Shown here: positions 51,722-63,479 of the stretch, in pieces
Layout: every line of letters starts with the position of its first letter
How positions within the stretch are numbered: the first letter of the stretch is position 1
Source: Hippasteria phrygiana
Taxonomy: Eukaryota; Echinodermata; Asteroidea; Valvatida; Goniasteridae
Reading direction: 5' to 3'
NCBI GenBank assembly: GCA_037893225.1
Contig: JAZGUH010000186.1
Location: 310,001 to 374,000, forward strand
Length of the DNA stretch: 64,000 nt
Notes under the pieces: generated by a model
Databases searched by the model: none
What the model saw: only the letters and a program-made list of their open reading frames with translations
Told to the model about the DNA's origin: nothing
Made by a program: the position numbers and the translations under genes

Positions 51722-53509
51722 TTAACGAAGTTGGCTGTAAAATGTAATATGGCGCTGAGCCAGACAAACGCACACATCAGCAATTAAGGAAAACATGTCC
51801 CGACTGTTTCTGTACCTCCCTTGCAAAATTCTGTAAGTCTTCAGGTGCCGGATAGTGTGCTCGATGGAAACTCGATAAGACGCATGTTCCTTATTAAAAA
51901 TCATCCGTCTGCCCCTCTCATCTTCATCTCCACGAAGTTGGTGTGCCTTCCAAGGAGTCAGCAGTGGATCTTCGTGTGGATAGATTCCATCAGCCAGGAG
52001 GTAGGCGCCCCGGGGAAGATGCAGCGTCCTCTGGTGTCCAATATCCGGTAGCAGGCGAAACTGGGTGGCATCATTGGTGTGTCCGAGGAAGCCAGACTGT
52101 AAAGGAGCACCATTTATTTAAAATACAATTAAAAAATAGTCGGATGCGGTGGAATCACAGTGAGCAGATGCCTGGCGAGGTTGAACTTGTTAGATGTGGA
52201 TCTACACCCAGAAAGATTAACAATCTGCTGTGAAATGCAGTTGGACAATTACTGATTCTGTACTGGAAGACAATGGTGGCATGGGTTATACACTGTTGCC
52301 CATAAGTTGGAAGACAATATTTGTTTCCAATGATTCCAGTGGCGTCGCACGAGGCATAGCTAACTTCTGGGTCAAATGTGGTTGAAAATTGTACAGCCAC
52401 TTCCGAAAACGTGGATTTATTGCATACAGACTTTAAGCAGGAAATGGAAAACACATATTTTTTTATATTTTTAGCGCCAAACAAAGGGCCATGTTACGTA
52501 ATGGAATGGAATGGAATGTAATGTAATGGACTGTTATGCATGAATTTATTTCACCTGGGTAATTTTTACTCATGTAATCACTGCACCTGGTCAAAAGTGA
52601 TTTAAACTGACATGTTTAAATATGAATAAACAGAGGAATGAGTCTGAAAACATATTCCAACTTTACGGGGAAGTGTACATTTATTACTACCAGTAATGGT
52701 ATACTCACATGCAAAAACCGAATATTTCTCTTTGAGTCGGCAATAATCTGCGTTTGAAGGCAATGACGATGCCGGTGTCCGCTGTAATACAAGTGCTGAT
52801 TTTCCTCTGGAATATACACTTCATGAAACGTGCCGTCGATCGTACCCACGCCATTAGGGAATGGCTCCCACACATTTCGCATTTCATTCCACTCCGCTTC
52901 GTCTGGCCAGACGATTCCACTGGTCAGTTTATTCCACAGAACCTCTGTGACAGACTTTGTTATCCTCAACGCGGTGCTCTCACTGACATCAAACAAAACC
53001 GACAGCGAATTAAAGTCCGGATATTTACGGAGCCAGATTAATATCATTAGTAGTCGGTTCTGTTCATCTAGTAAGGGGTTCCTTCCATTGCCCTCCCTCT
53101 CCTGAAGGTAAGTTCGTATGAACTCTAACAGCTGGCTAAAAGAGGCTACGGTCTCCCCAGTCTCTCGCCAAAAAGATCTAGGATGGTTCTGCAGAGTGCT
53201 GAAAACGTCCCTTCCTCGGAATTCAATTGTTGGCTGTGTGAATATCAGTTCGTTAAACCTTGGCGGTACAATGGGCACCATGGGTAAACCTACTCCCAAG
53301 ATTGAGTATAATTCAACGATTTCAGTTTCGAATTGTCCATAATATGGCGGCGGCAAAGTACTCACTTCGGCCGTACAAACAGCAGCAACTTTTCGCAGCA
53401 TGTCCATTTTGCAACAAATGCAGTCAACAGCAGTGGTCAATTGTCGGAGGACGTTGTCTGTAATGCTGTGGAATGGAAAGGGTGTTAAACAAGTAACACA
53501 CACCCACAC
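51722..53509 (-). CDS. Harbinger 2 transposase (DDE_Tnp_4), two exons
   Basis: Exon 1 (53509-52709) ends at CAT/GTGAGT; exon 2 (52096-51722) follows TTTACAG/TCTGGC in the same phase, joining RFLH to SGFLGHTNDATQF. Total 391 aa. A helix-turn-helix region (LLMILIWLRKYPDFNSLSVL ... ESTALRITKSV) precedes the DDE triad: D in GTIDGTFHEV, D in LLADGIYP (exon 2) and E in RVSIEHTIRHLKT (exon 2). The first Met is uncertain: an AG acceptor just inside the frame (about 53475) and MDMLRKVAAV (53407) are alternatives, so an upstream exon may exist. Only distantly like the transposase of Harbinger 1. No lesion is visible. Confidence 0.82.
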
Positions 53510-54784
53510 AAACTCACACTCCCATCATAGAAACCCTTTGTTAGAGTCCAGTAAGCGCCATCCAATCAGCATGCACATTGCGATACCTTATCGGGTACGT
53601 AACCTACGTATCCGTCCGTAATAGTTTTGCAATCTCCCTACTATGACTACGTTATGTTTAACGTTACGGTTAGCGCAAGGCCCTAATTTTCGTTAGTTAA
53701 TTCTTGTTTAGTTGATGATGCATTTTTTCATTGCATCTGATGAAGTAGTTGTTGCTACGAATAGCTTAAATGCAGGTTTTCCTTAGTCATATAAATAAGT
53801 TCCACAATTAATTATCTTTTTTCTTTGTTGTTAGGCCCTACAATTCCTACTAAGGTTAGAAAAAGGTGAACAATTTTAAGGTTACATTTTAAATAATGCA
53901 ATGGTCATTCGGTAACAAATATTGTAATCAATCCTCTTACTAGTTTTCATAACATTAGCAAGCTGTGTAGGCCCCTAAATTACTAATACTATGGCTAGGA
54001 CCTAACATTAAATCTATGACATGTAACTGGCATGATAGGGGACCTGCAATGGCCTGTGAAATCACATCACTTATATATTTTTTTTTTAGTGCCTTGTCCG
54101 GCCGGGCTCGATTTCACCAAACCCAAAGATTCATCATAAAATGAGTTGTCAGCATCACCATAGTAATTTGTATTGTGACATCACACTTTGCTTAGCAATT
54201 ATGATTGATATACATCTTAAGATCAATCCTAGCTTTTTGTGGAATTGCATGAGCCACTAGTCTGGCACATTGCTGCTATCATGCATGTTGAATTGCCAAA
54301 TATGTGCACATTTTTACACCCACCCCTTGTATTGCTACAGGACTTGGAGTTAAGGGATGTTGGTGTCTTACTGTAGGCCTAATACATGTATAGCACAGGC
54401 CTTACTATAACTGATGTTATTTTTTTGTTCTTTTCTGTAATATATAGAAGCAGACAGTGGGTTCAAAACACCCGAAGGAAAGACTTCATCGGAAGGACAC
54501 CATGGTACCTGTACAACAACTGTAGACTATGCTCCAACCACTTCGAAGTAAGTCAGTTTGTCAATAAGGACAAGAAGCGGCTGAAATGGAACGCCATACC
54601 GACTGTGTTTGATGTACCAAATCCACCCAAACCTGTGGAATCATCGAGGAGACAACTGAAAAGAAAACGAACCGATGCTCCACCACCAGGCACAACTAGT
54701 AAACGTGTGAAAGGTTTGTAAAAAAAGAAAAACCCCTGCCCATAGCAAAATAACAACTAACAACATTGTTTACCTTTTGGGTAG

Positions 54785-54880
54785 GGCTGTTCATTTTCGA
54801 ATAATTTAGTATTCGAATAATTTAGTATTCGAATAATTTAGTATTCGAATAATTTAGTATTCGAATATTCGAAACTGGTT
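54785..54880. repeat. 17-bp tandem repeat, AATAATTTAGTATTCGA
   Basis: Four to five near-perfect 17-bp units lie in intron 2 of the THAP9-like pseudogene. They merge into a looser array of GAATATTCGAA palindromes (54866-54905 and 55165-55245). Confidence 0.88.
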
Positions 54881-55242
54881 TTGACCGAATATTCAAATAT
54901 TCAATACTCGCCGATCAAGTTTTTCAGTGCATGCCGCAGTAGTAAAAAAATTGCACATAAAAGCACACCGATGTCTTACATATGGCGATTGATATTATGG
55001 ACCGTTCCAACAGTATTTTTTGCATGCCCCCGTTGTATCAAGGGTTTGTATGGACGGGAACAACAAACCTCCATCCACAAAAAGTTACAATTGACAAAAA
55101 TGGGGCATTTGACACGGCTGAATGCCGTAACGTTTCTCGTATCTGTACATGCGTATATATATTTGTTCGAATATTCAAACTGGCAAAATGGTATTCGAAT
55201 ATTCGCTTGACGATCGACGATCGACGATCGAATATCGAATAT

Positions 55243-55541
55243 TGCAAGTTTCAGCAGCATCCGACCAGCGGTTTTTTGCCATTTTGGCCAAAATGGGCAT
55301 GGCCGCCAATATTCAAAGGACCATACCTCCCTAACCTATTGACCAAATTTGCTGATTTTGATATCTTTGGAAAGGTAACATCATAAATAATTCAATGTTG
55401 GCAATATTTATGTCCGAGCAATTTGACCTACAATGACCTTTAGACCTTTAATTTGACCTTGTGGATCACACGACCTTGAGCCCACTCTGGGATAGAACGA
55501 AAACGGCTGGTCGGATGCTGCTAAAACTTGAAATTTTTGCT
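55243..55541. repeat. MITE-like unit with AGCAGCATCCGACCAGC inverted ends
   Basis: AAGTTTCAGCAGCATCCGACCAGC (split here for clarity as AAGTTTCAGC and AGCATCCGACCAGC) near 55245-55270 is matched by the complement GCTGGTCGGATGCTGCT at 55506-55522, giving a 300-bp inverted-end unit with no ORF. It lies in intron 2 of the pseudogene. A target duplication was not identified. Confidence 0.6.
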
Positions 55542-57809
55542 TTTTCACCCAAAATAACCCTATAAAATAAATATAAACTAATTTGAAGGGGGTGTAATAT
55601 TTTAATTTTGGGGGGTGATTTGACACAGAATGACCCTCATCCAGTTCTAAAACTAATCTCTGAAAATTTCATGAAATTCGGTGTTCATGTTTTTGAGAAA
55701 ACAGTGCATTGGTTTCCATTTCATCAGGTTATTTTGTGTAGGTTCCTACTGCATTTGGTTTTGATTATTGCAAAAGACCTATCTCTTGCATTCTTATTGG
55801 TCTGCAAATATAATTTTCTCAAAGGTTACAGCATTTCACAGGAGGATTGGTGCATTTTGATCATTACTGAAATGTCCCAAAATGTCTCCCGAAATTGAAA
55901 CAAAAAAACGTGTATTTTATTCTCATTTTAATATTTCTTTCCTTATTTATGCAGTTTGTCGAGTCGAACATGATCATACATATGCCGAGAATGATGACAA
56001 GCAGAATCCGGACCAGCACCAGAAAAGGGCTGAATAAAAAAACAGCAAAGTTCTTCGGAAAGAACGTGTCCGAGTTTGCAGACTGAAACAGAAAGTCAGC
56101 AAATTAGGAAAAACCATGACCTGCATGACATCAGGGGGCACACCAACCATTAGACAACTCATTGACAGCGTCAGTGAACATCTAGAGGAACCCGCTTTGT
56201 CCTTTTTTGCTTCACAACTTCGAAACTCATCAAAGAGAACCAAACCGAGAGGAAGAAGATGGTCATACACGGATAAGGTTATTGCCCTATCACTCTACCA
56301 CCAAAGTCCAAAAGCTTATCAATTCTGTTCTAGAATTTTTACTTTGCCATCCATTTCAGTTCTTTGAAAGTGGCTACACAATGTCGAAATCCAGCCTGGG
56401 TTCTCAAAACAAACTCTAGATGTAATGAAGCAGAAGGTTTCCACTATGAATGAGAGAGATAAATATTGTGTAGTCACTTTTGATGAGATGAGTTTAAGAG
56501 CTGGACTAAGGTATGACATTTCGACTGACAAGGTAGAGGGTTTTGAAGATTTTGGGAGCCTTGGTCGGACAGGTAAGATTGCTAACCACGCATTGGTATT
56601 TATTGTAAGAGGAATGCTGTCTCACTGGAAACAGCCAGTTGGCTACTTTCTCTCTAATAATGCAGCAACAGGTGAAACACAATCCAAATTGCTAAAGGAA
56701 TGTCTACAGAAATTGGAGGACATTGGACTTTATCCAAAATTAGTTGTTTGCGACCAGGGCTCCAACAATGTCAAAACCTTTAAATGTCTGAACATTTCAG
56801 AAGAAAGACCATATTTTATGTTGGGTGACCATAAAGTATTTTGTATGTATGACCCTCCCCATCTTCTAAAAAACACCAGATCCAACATGGTCAAATATCT
56901 ATTTAGGTTCAAAGGTACTGATGGTAGCATGAAGAATGCCAAGTGGTCTTATATTCAACAATTTTATGAGAGTGATTCCCATCTGCCAATTCGTATGGCC
57001 CCTAGACTAACAAAGGGGCATTTTGAACTCAACAGTTTTACCAAGATGAGGGTTAGAAAAGCAGCACAAGTTTTAAGCCATTCTGTAACAGCAGGAATAT
57101 ACACATACTCATCTTTAGGTAAACTCCCTGCTGAAGCTGTTCATACAGCAGAATTTGTAGAGAAAATTGACCAGTTGTTTGATTCATTCAATTGTAGATA
57201 TTTTAAAGAAAAGAAGAAGCTAAAAAGACCTCTTTCACAGAACTCTTCACATTTGGAATTTTTCAGTGAGTGTGCACCATGGCTTAAGAGTTTGGAGGTG
57301 GTAGGTTCAAAGAATGTAATATGCATTAAAGGGTGGATTTTGGGTATTTCTTGCCTCCTTAACCTTTGGAATGAAATGAAATCAAAGAAAGAAATAAAGT
57401 TTCTCTTGACTGGAAGATTCAACCAAGATGTTGTTGAAAACATGTTCTCTACAATAAGACGAAAGGGGGGCTTTAGGGACAATCCCTCTGCATCCGAGTT
57501 TAGATTTGCTTTAAGAATGGTTATGGTAGCAGAATTAATCAAACCAGCACTCAGTTCCAACTGTGCACCTGACAGTGATAAATTCATACTTGGTCTAAGT
57601 TCTCTTACAAAGAAAAGAGGTCTTATAAATACAACAAAGAAAGAATCTGCAAATCCACTGTACATTCCTGTCACACAATCTGCTTTCACGTTGCTGGAGC
57701 AAAATACCATGTCTTACATATAGCAGGCTACCTTTGCAGAAAAGTGTTCACAGGTCATGAAGTTGTTACCCCCTGTAACAAGTGTAGATCAGCCTTATTA
57801 TCACATAGT

Positions 57810-58835
57810 CCATGGGCCAGAGGCTAAAATTTCACTTATTGGTACCACCTGAGGTGGCAAAATCTAATGACATTTTTTTGAAAGGTCTATGTCTAAGGAT
57901 GATAAATTGATGTGATAGCAATCCCAGGGTGGTAGCTTAGTGGTAGTAAATGCCCACTTTTTAAGCCCAGTCAGAATGAGCTTACTACATAAATCCTTAG
58001 CAGTTAGGTTAGTATACGGTTGATTAATTCGCAATTACACCATTATGCTTGCTTTGTTGTATAAAGATGAAACTTTGTCAAATTATTGTTTAGCTATAGG
58101 TTTTTAAAATGACGTCACGTAAAAATATATATTACATCTAGAGGGCGCTGTTCGTAGATGTATTTTATATACTCATACATTACACAAGTTTTTCAGATAG
58201 CTAAACATTGTTTTAAACATTAATATTTTGTTTGTGTCCCCTGTGAAACAAACCAAACTTAATTAATAGTTAAAAAGTGTTGGTTCAGGTCTGTTTTAAC
58301 TATTTAGAAAGTAACATTTGTGAAAATTGCCATTATAGCACCTGTCGGAGTAACATATACTGCCTGTATATCATTCATATAGTATTTATAATTATATTAG
58401 CATCATGTGTACATATAGGTTTTATCGCCTATATCTCAAATATGCTTTCAAATATTTTTCAAATCATAATGATGAACTTCACATGATGACACAATATATT
58501 GTGATGGCAACTGTCTATAGAGGGCGCTATACTTTAATGAGTATTACTCATGTAATTAATAAGTCATGTCATTAGCCATGTGTCAATGTGCACGTATATG
58601 ACACTAAATAAAAGCAAATTTTATGACCACACAACATCCTGTTCATATCAATAGTTACAAAATAACCTGCTCTTCAGTGGTACATATTGTCAGCTGCATG
58701 GTAAGGCAAATTGTATATGAAAAGTGAAAGCTACAGTGAAGGGTTACTAAAATAGATTGAAAGTTGGCAACAAAGCATTTAGCTGTAGGGTTACAAATAT
58801 TTTGTTTCTGTATATCGGCTGCCTGTCCACTCACG
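57810..58835. other. Intergenic AT-rich sequence
   Basis: Follows the THAP9-like pseudogene. No gene is seen; two AGAGGGCGCT motifs (about 58140 and 58520), common as repeat pieces in echinoderm-like genomes, occur here. Confidence 0.6.
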
Positions 58836-59027
58836 TTACTCGTCATCTTCATCATCGTCATCAGAATCATCTAGTTCAATTTCAGCATCCAATTCATCCT
58901 CCACTTCCTTCTGGTTTGTGCATGTCTGGAGTTTACACAAATCTGTGTACTTCAGTCCATTGGCAAGACATGTGCAGTTTGGTAGATTGCAAGAGCGCGC
59001 ACACTTGCAGGACATCAGTTCCAACAC
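58836..59027 (-). pseudogene. C-terminal Cys-cluster fragment with acidic tail
   Basis: The 63-codon frame reads LELMSCKCARSCNLPNCTCL then ANGLKYTDLC ... CTNQKE and ends in a run of Asp/Glu (LDDSDDDDEDDE). The CxCxxxC ... CxC ... NGLxxTDLC pattern is a known type of C-terminal metal-binding cluster in uncharacterised invertebrate proteins, many linked to transposable elements. No upstream coding sequence follows on the minus strand beyond about 59030, so it is probably a leftover 3' end or a single terminal exon. Confidence 0.5.
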
Positions 59028-59159
59028 AGCTCATCACGTAGTTGGTTGACCTGAGAGGTGCGGCTGGCAGGAGCTTACATTTAGCAAGTAAACCTCTGCA
59101 TCTCACCAAAGAGTTCCTGTGATACTTCACAAAAGCATCCAAGCTCACCAAACGCCTCT

Positions 59160-61610
59160 TGGTAAGTCTGATCTTTTCTTAACAGCGTCAGGTCAGTCTA
59201 TCTTGATCGGCGGGTTCTACAGTCCACCAAATGCAATATCCTTGCCTATTGAAAGACTTGATGAATCTTTAAATAAGATCAATGACAACTGTTGGTCACC
59301 ATTCATCATCGTTGGTGGTCACTTTAATGTACCGGGTATTGAATGGAGTGATTCTGCCTCTGGAGGAAATTTTCAGCAAACTCTTATAAATGTCATCAAT
59401 GACAACCATCTGTCCCAACTTGTTACATTTCCGACTAGACGCGACACCAATGGTACTGATAACACTTTGGATCCACTATTGACGAGCTATTAATCGCTGA
59501 TATCTGATGTGCAGCCCTATGCTGGACTTAGTGATTACTGCGTCATTAAGGCTAAGCTTGCTACAAAGAGCTGTTCTTAGCCAAAAGCCACCCCGTAAAG
59601 TTCCCTTGTGGAAGAAAGTGGATGAACTCGACTTCAAAGAAAAAGCTGCTGTTCTTCAAAATGATTACTTTGATAGAAATCTGCTCTGTTGAGGAGAACT
59701 TGACTTGGTTTCGTGATTCCATCTGTAGCCTTGTCTCTTCGAATGTTCCACATAAAGTATTTAGGGGTCGTAACCGCACCCCGTGGTTTTCAACAAAAAT
59801 CAAGAGACTCTGCAGTAAAAAAGAAAAATTCTTCAACAAAGCAAAACAGCTCTGACTGGGAAAAGTTTACAAAAGTAACGAAATCAGTTGACAAAGTTAT
59901 TAGAAGTGCCCGCAGACACCATGTCAACAACATACTTGAATATGAAAATCCCAAGGACTTCTGGCGGTGGTATACGATCAAGAAGGAAGGATAACACTGG
60001 AGTCTAAACACTGAAAGTAGATGGGAAGTTGCATTTTGAAGATCAAGCGTAAGCAGAAGCTCTCTCCAAACAGTTTGAGAGTGTCTTCACTCATGAAGAT
60101 AGCAGTCCAGATAAACTATACCTTCTATGCCATCAAGTCCATATCCAGATATGCCTGCCATCACTGTTACAATACATGTGTAAAGAAGTTGCTACAAAAT
60201 ATTGATATCTCCAAAGCCATCGGCCCAGACCAGGTGCTAAATTAAGCTCTGAATAGCTGCTGACGAGATTTCACCTATACTCTGCCACATTCCAACAGTA
60301 ACTTGATTCTGGGGATCTACCATTAGATTGGAGAAGGGCAAACATTACCCCGATTTATAAAAAAGGACTAACAACAGAACCAGCTAACTACAGACCAGTG
60401 TCTTTAACATGTGTTTGTTGCAATCTTTTTGAGCATATGATTGATAGTAGCCTCATGAAACATTTTTCTGAATTGAACATCCTTGCAGACAATCAGCATG
60501 CCTTCAGAAAAGCTAGATCTTGTGAAACACAACTAATTTTGACAACCCACGACCTCGCAAAAAACTTGGTATGCCACACCATCGCTTGCTTGTAAAACTA
60601 GACGGCTATGGAATTCGTTCCGACACCAAAAAAATTGATTGCCATCTTCCTCACCAGAAGGTTCCAACGTATCGTAAATGGTAGAAAATCCAACTGGATC
60701 CCTGTTCTCAGTGGTGCTCCTCAAGGGACAGTTCTTATACCCCATCTCTTCCTCCTTCACATCATTGATATTCATCAAAAAGTCTCCAGTACCACCCGTT
60801 TATTTGCCGACGATTGTCTGGTGTATAGATCCATCCAGACACCAGACGACGTCCTCGTACTTCAAAAAAGATCTTGATACCATGGTAAACTGGGCTGAGA
60901 CCTGGGGAGTGGGGAATGAGATTTAATCCCAAGAAATGTACAACCATGCGCATCACTAGAAACAGATCACCAGGAACTACATCTTACAGCATGATGGGAG
61001 TTCAGGTAGATGAAACAGAAAAGTGTCAGTATTTGGGAATGCATCTGCCAGGGCTACAAAAATCCTTAATTTCATCAAATGAAATTTACATCATACTTCA
61101 TCCTCCATCCCTTGTTCGACCTCATCTTGACTACGCTACGGTAGCGTGGGACCCTCATACTTCAAAGAACATTAAAGAATTAGAAAAAATTCCAGAAGAG
61201 AGCTGCCAGGTTCGTTTCAAACACCTATGGACGTGACACTAGCATCTCTGCTATCATTGAAGATCTTAATTGATTGGACACCCTTGGAAGAAATATGAAA
61301 ACAGTATCGCATCTTTTAAGAAAATGTTCTATTCTGAATGGATTAATGGACATTGATCATACCGAATACATCACCCCAAAAACTGGAAGATCACGACGAG
61401 GACACAATATACAGTTTCAACTTCACCAGTGGCGTATCCATTGCGACGGTTTTAAGACGGTTCAGACGTTGTTTGCCCTCCCTGGCACAAAAAGCTGGAT
61501 ACGCTACTGAACTTCACCAGGCCAGGACTGACACATATGCTTCTTCATTTTTCCCAAGAACACTGAAAAATTGGCACTCACCAACCCAGACTCCTTTAAG
61601 AATGCTCTTT
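59160..61610 (+). pseudogene. Decayed CR1/L2-like non-LTR retrotransposon
   Basis: Pieces in several frames keep the LINE order. Endonuclease: ILIGGFYSPPN, FIIVGGHFNVPGIEWSD (the usual GGDFN is changed), LVTFPTR (59190-59470). Reverse transcriptase: ANYRPVSLTCVCCNLFEHMI (about 60385), LADNQHAFRKARSCETQL, VLSGAPQGTVL (about 60705) and FADDCLVY (about 60805). C-terminal region: RPHLDYATVAWDPHTSKNIK (about 61110) and SFFPRTLKNWHS (about 61545). Many frameshifts and stops make it inactive. It ends at a GGCCTC-rich repeat; no poly-A or tandem 3' tail is evident. Confidence 0.78.
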
Positions 61611-61633
61611 GCAACAAAACTTAAATTCAGTGT

Positions 61634-61765
61634 TGGAGGTCTCGAGACCGGCCTCGGCCTCGAGGCCGATTTTTATGGCCTCGGTCTTGGCCTTGGAGTG
61701 CAAGGCCTCGGCCTCGGCCTCGGAGCCTTCCGGACTCGAAGATCTGGTCGAGGCCGGCTCGAGGC
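61634..61765. repeat. GGCCTC-rich repeat at the end of the LINE remnant
   Basis: Imperfect arrays of the hexamer GGCCTC (GAGGCC in reverse) with inserts such as GATTTTTATGG. The same hexamer array recurs at 63694-63822. Confidence 0.85.
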
Positions 61766-61866
61766 CGCCCACTTTGACCAATTTTCCCACCAATTCAGAT
61801 GTGTTTTCTGTTTCAATTAATTTAAATTGTTTACCTCATGAAACTTTCGAGAAGCTGCCACAGTGA

Positions 61867-62336
61867 GTTCCGTGAAACGAAATAAAGTTTCAAGCAGATA
61901 CGCACGAATTAATGAACTGGTATTTGCATTATTGCACCATGGAGCTATATAGATAGCTCCCCGATTGCACGTACTACGTACGTACATTATATGTATTATC
62001 TTCTTGTAGAACCAGTCTACTCCCGGTAATAGACTACGTGTAGTTCCTGGTCCAGCACTTCACTCGCCCCATGAACTGCCACTATTGTGTTACACGTACT
62101 CAGGTAGCATCTAATATTTTTGTTAGATAATCTGTCTACTCCCGCTATAGACTGGTTCCTGGTCCACCACTCGGCCCTGAACGAGTGAACGTTAAAGCGA
62201 TAATCATAATGGCCGGCAGTGAAGTTGAGGGAACCAATCTGTTATTCACGCGTGCTCGCGCAACGCGAAGCCTGTCACATGTCTACTAGTCTATGTACCC
62301 ATAACTGCATGCCCTAATTGCAAAGACTGTCCTCTC
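61867..62336. other. Intergenic segment with a diverged direct repeat
   Basis: GTCTACTCCCGGTAATAGAC ... GTTCCTGGTCCAGCACT (about 62008-62070) and GTCTACTCCCGCTATAGACTGGTTCCTGGTCCACCACT (split: GTCTACTCCCGCTATAGAC then TGGTTCCTGGTCCACC, about 62131-62172) are diverged direct copies. No gene is seen. Confidence 0.55.
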
Positions 62337-62345
62337 TGTTCCAGC

Positions 62346-63001
62346 TAGTCTTGGTTCAAAGACGTTACTATTGTACTTTTGTACTTTCGCAGTTGCAATG
62401 CACAGGCAGCGCGATCAGGTACAGTGTAGTTGCAATAGGCCGACAGCGCGATAAGATTTTGGATCTGTAGTAAAGTCTTGGATAAGTTGGCATTTCGGGG
62501 GCGCGACCAGACTGTGGACTGTGATAATGATGGACGGTTATGCAATAGACCGATCCAGTGAGCGTCGCCTGATGGTGTTCTGACCAATCACATTCGTGGT
62601 TTATGTCCGACATGCGTGCACGCGCATGTGACGCGCGCAGCTGCAGATCAATGGTCATGATGCCTCGTCATGTCCTATGTATTTGCATGTAATGAATAAT
62701 TTATGATAAGGCTCAAACTCGGTCACTGATTGGATCCCTCGGAAAAGCGAGGGAGAATCATCGAAAAGTAAAGAAAAAGTTAAGAATTGCCTGCCAACTT
62801 ATACAAGACCCTTGTGGCGATCCAAAATCGTGCACGTTTGACAAACACCGGCTGCGGATTCGGCTGCATTTTGTAAACTACGCATGCGTGAGGCCAGAAC
62901 GCACATACGAAGCCGGGATTTCGAGGACACAACGTTAGTGAATCTGGCGCGCGGGCTCTCCGAAATAACAACACAAGGGTCTTGGGCGCGGCCCAAGACT
63001 A
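62346..63001. mobile_element. 656-bp MITE related to the 32003-35903 element, 9-bp target duplication
   Basis: It begins TAGTCTTGGTTCAAAGACG and ends GCGGCCCAAGACTA; TGTTCCAGC flanks it perfectly on both sides (62337-62345 and 63002-63010). As in the 3.9-kb element each end contains an internal fold-back: GTAAAGTCTTGGATA faces the left end, and CAAGACCCTTGTG (62804-62816) faces CACAAGGGTCTTGG (62972-62985). The hairpin segment 62690-62784 is also shared. It looks like an internally deleted relative, with divergence between the two copies suggesting different subfamilies. Confidence 0.82.
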
Positions 63002-63368
63002 TGTTCCAGCCAGCAGTGCTCCAGTGGAGCGCATTTTTAGCAGAGGAGGGATTATTATGAGGCCACACCGTGCAAAGCTATCCCAATAGATGCTGGAGAC
63101 CCTTATGTTCTTGATTAATGCAATAAACATATCCTTTAAGGAACCTGCCATTGACGTGACTTGAAAATAAAATAAAAATCCAACAATGAAGGTACACGAT
63201 TGGTAATCCTCTAATTTGTTTTTACTGAATTATTACGAAATACCTTACTAGCCTGTAAGTTAATAGTAGTCTCAATCATCGTGTGAAATGATAGCACCAG
63301 GTGTGCTGTCGTTGTCAAGAAAAGTGGAAATTTATATTGTTTTCAATCGTTGGAAAACTGCCCTGTAG

Positions 63369-63479
63369 GCTTTAGTCAAGGCGCGCGTGGCTACCCGGAC
63401 GAGTGGCGCGCCCCGGACATGCTGGCATTCGGGGCGCGTCACGTGTCCAGGTAGCCACGCGCGTCTTGTTGACTAAAGG
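63369..63479. repeat. GC-rich foldback: arms about 47 bp, loop 16 bp
   Basis: The left arm (63369-63414, GCTTTAGTCAAGGCGCGCGT ... GGCGCGCCCC) and the right arm (63431-63479) are complementary except for a few mismatches and a 3-4-base gap; the core GCGCGTGGCTACC pairs exactly with GGTAGCCACGCGC. The whole would form a strong hairpin. No duplication flanks it clearly. Confidence 0.85.

Larger units (their letters stand above)
50035..53638. mobile_element. Harbinger-type DNA transposon 2, inserted in intron 1 of the THAP9-like pseudogene
   Basis: Perfect terminal inverted repeats of about 34 bp start GGGAGATTGCAAAACTATTA (50035) and end with the complement at 53638. TA flanks both ends; a 3-bp duplication (TTA against TAC) does not match, so the target may be 2 bp. 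Two convergent genes lie inside: an accessory ORF (50443-51158, plus) and a spliced DDE_4 transposase (53509-51722, minus). Perfect ends and open frames indicate a fairly young copy. Confidence 0.85.
49856..57809 (+). pseudogene. THAP9/P-element-like transposase pseudogene, three exons
   Basis: Exon 1 (49856-49944) encodes the first half of a THAP DNA-binding domain (MSFCSAISCRNS ... FFRFPKN); exon 2 (54448-54713) the second half (RQWVQNTRR, CRLCSNHF, WNAIPTVF); exon 3 starts at 55955. Phases fit at both introns. One continuous frame then holds the coiled coil (VLRKERVRVCRLKQKVSKL) and the P-element-type catalytic region: VTFDEMSLRAGL, VVCDQGSNN, YDPPHLLKNTR and VENMFSTIRRKGG (D, D and E positions). 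In-frame stops TAA (56035) and TGA (56365) and a TA insertion at about 57720 (SYI, then IAGYLCRK in another frame) kill it. Intron 1 contains Harbinger 2. No P-type terminal repeats were found, so it may be an old element or a retired domesticated gene. Confidence 0.85.
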
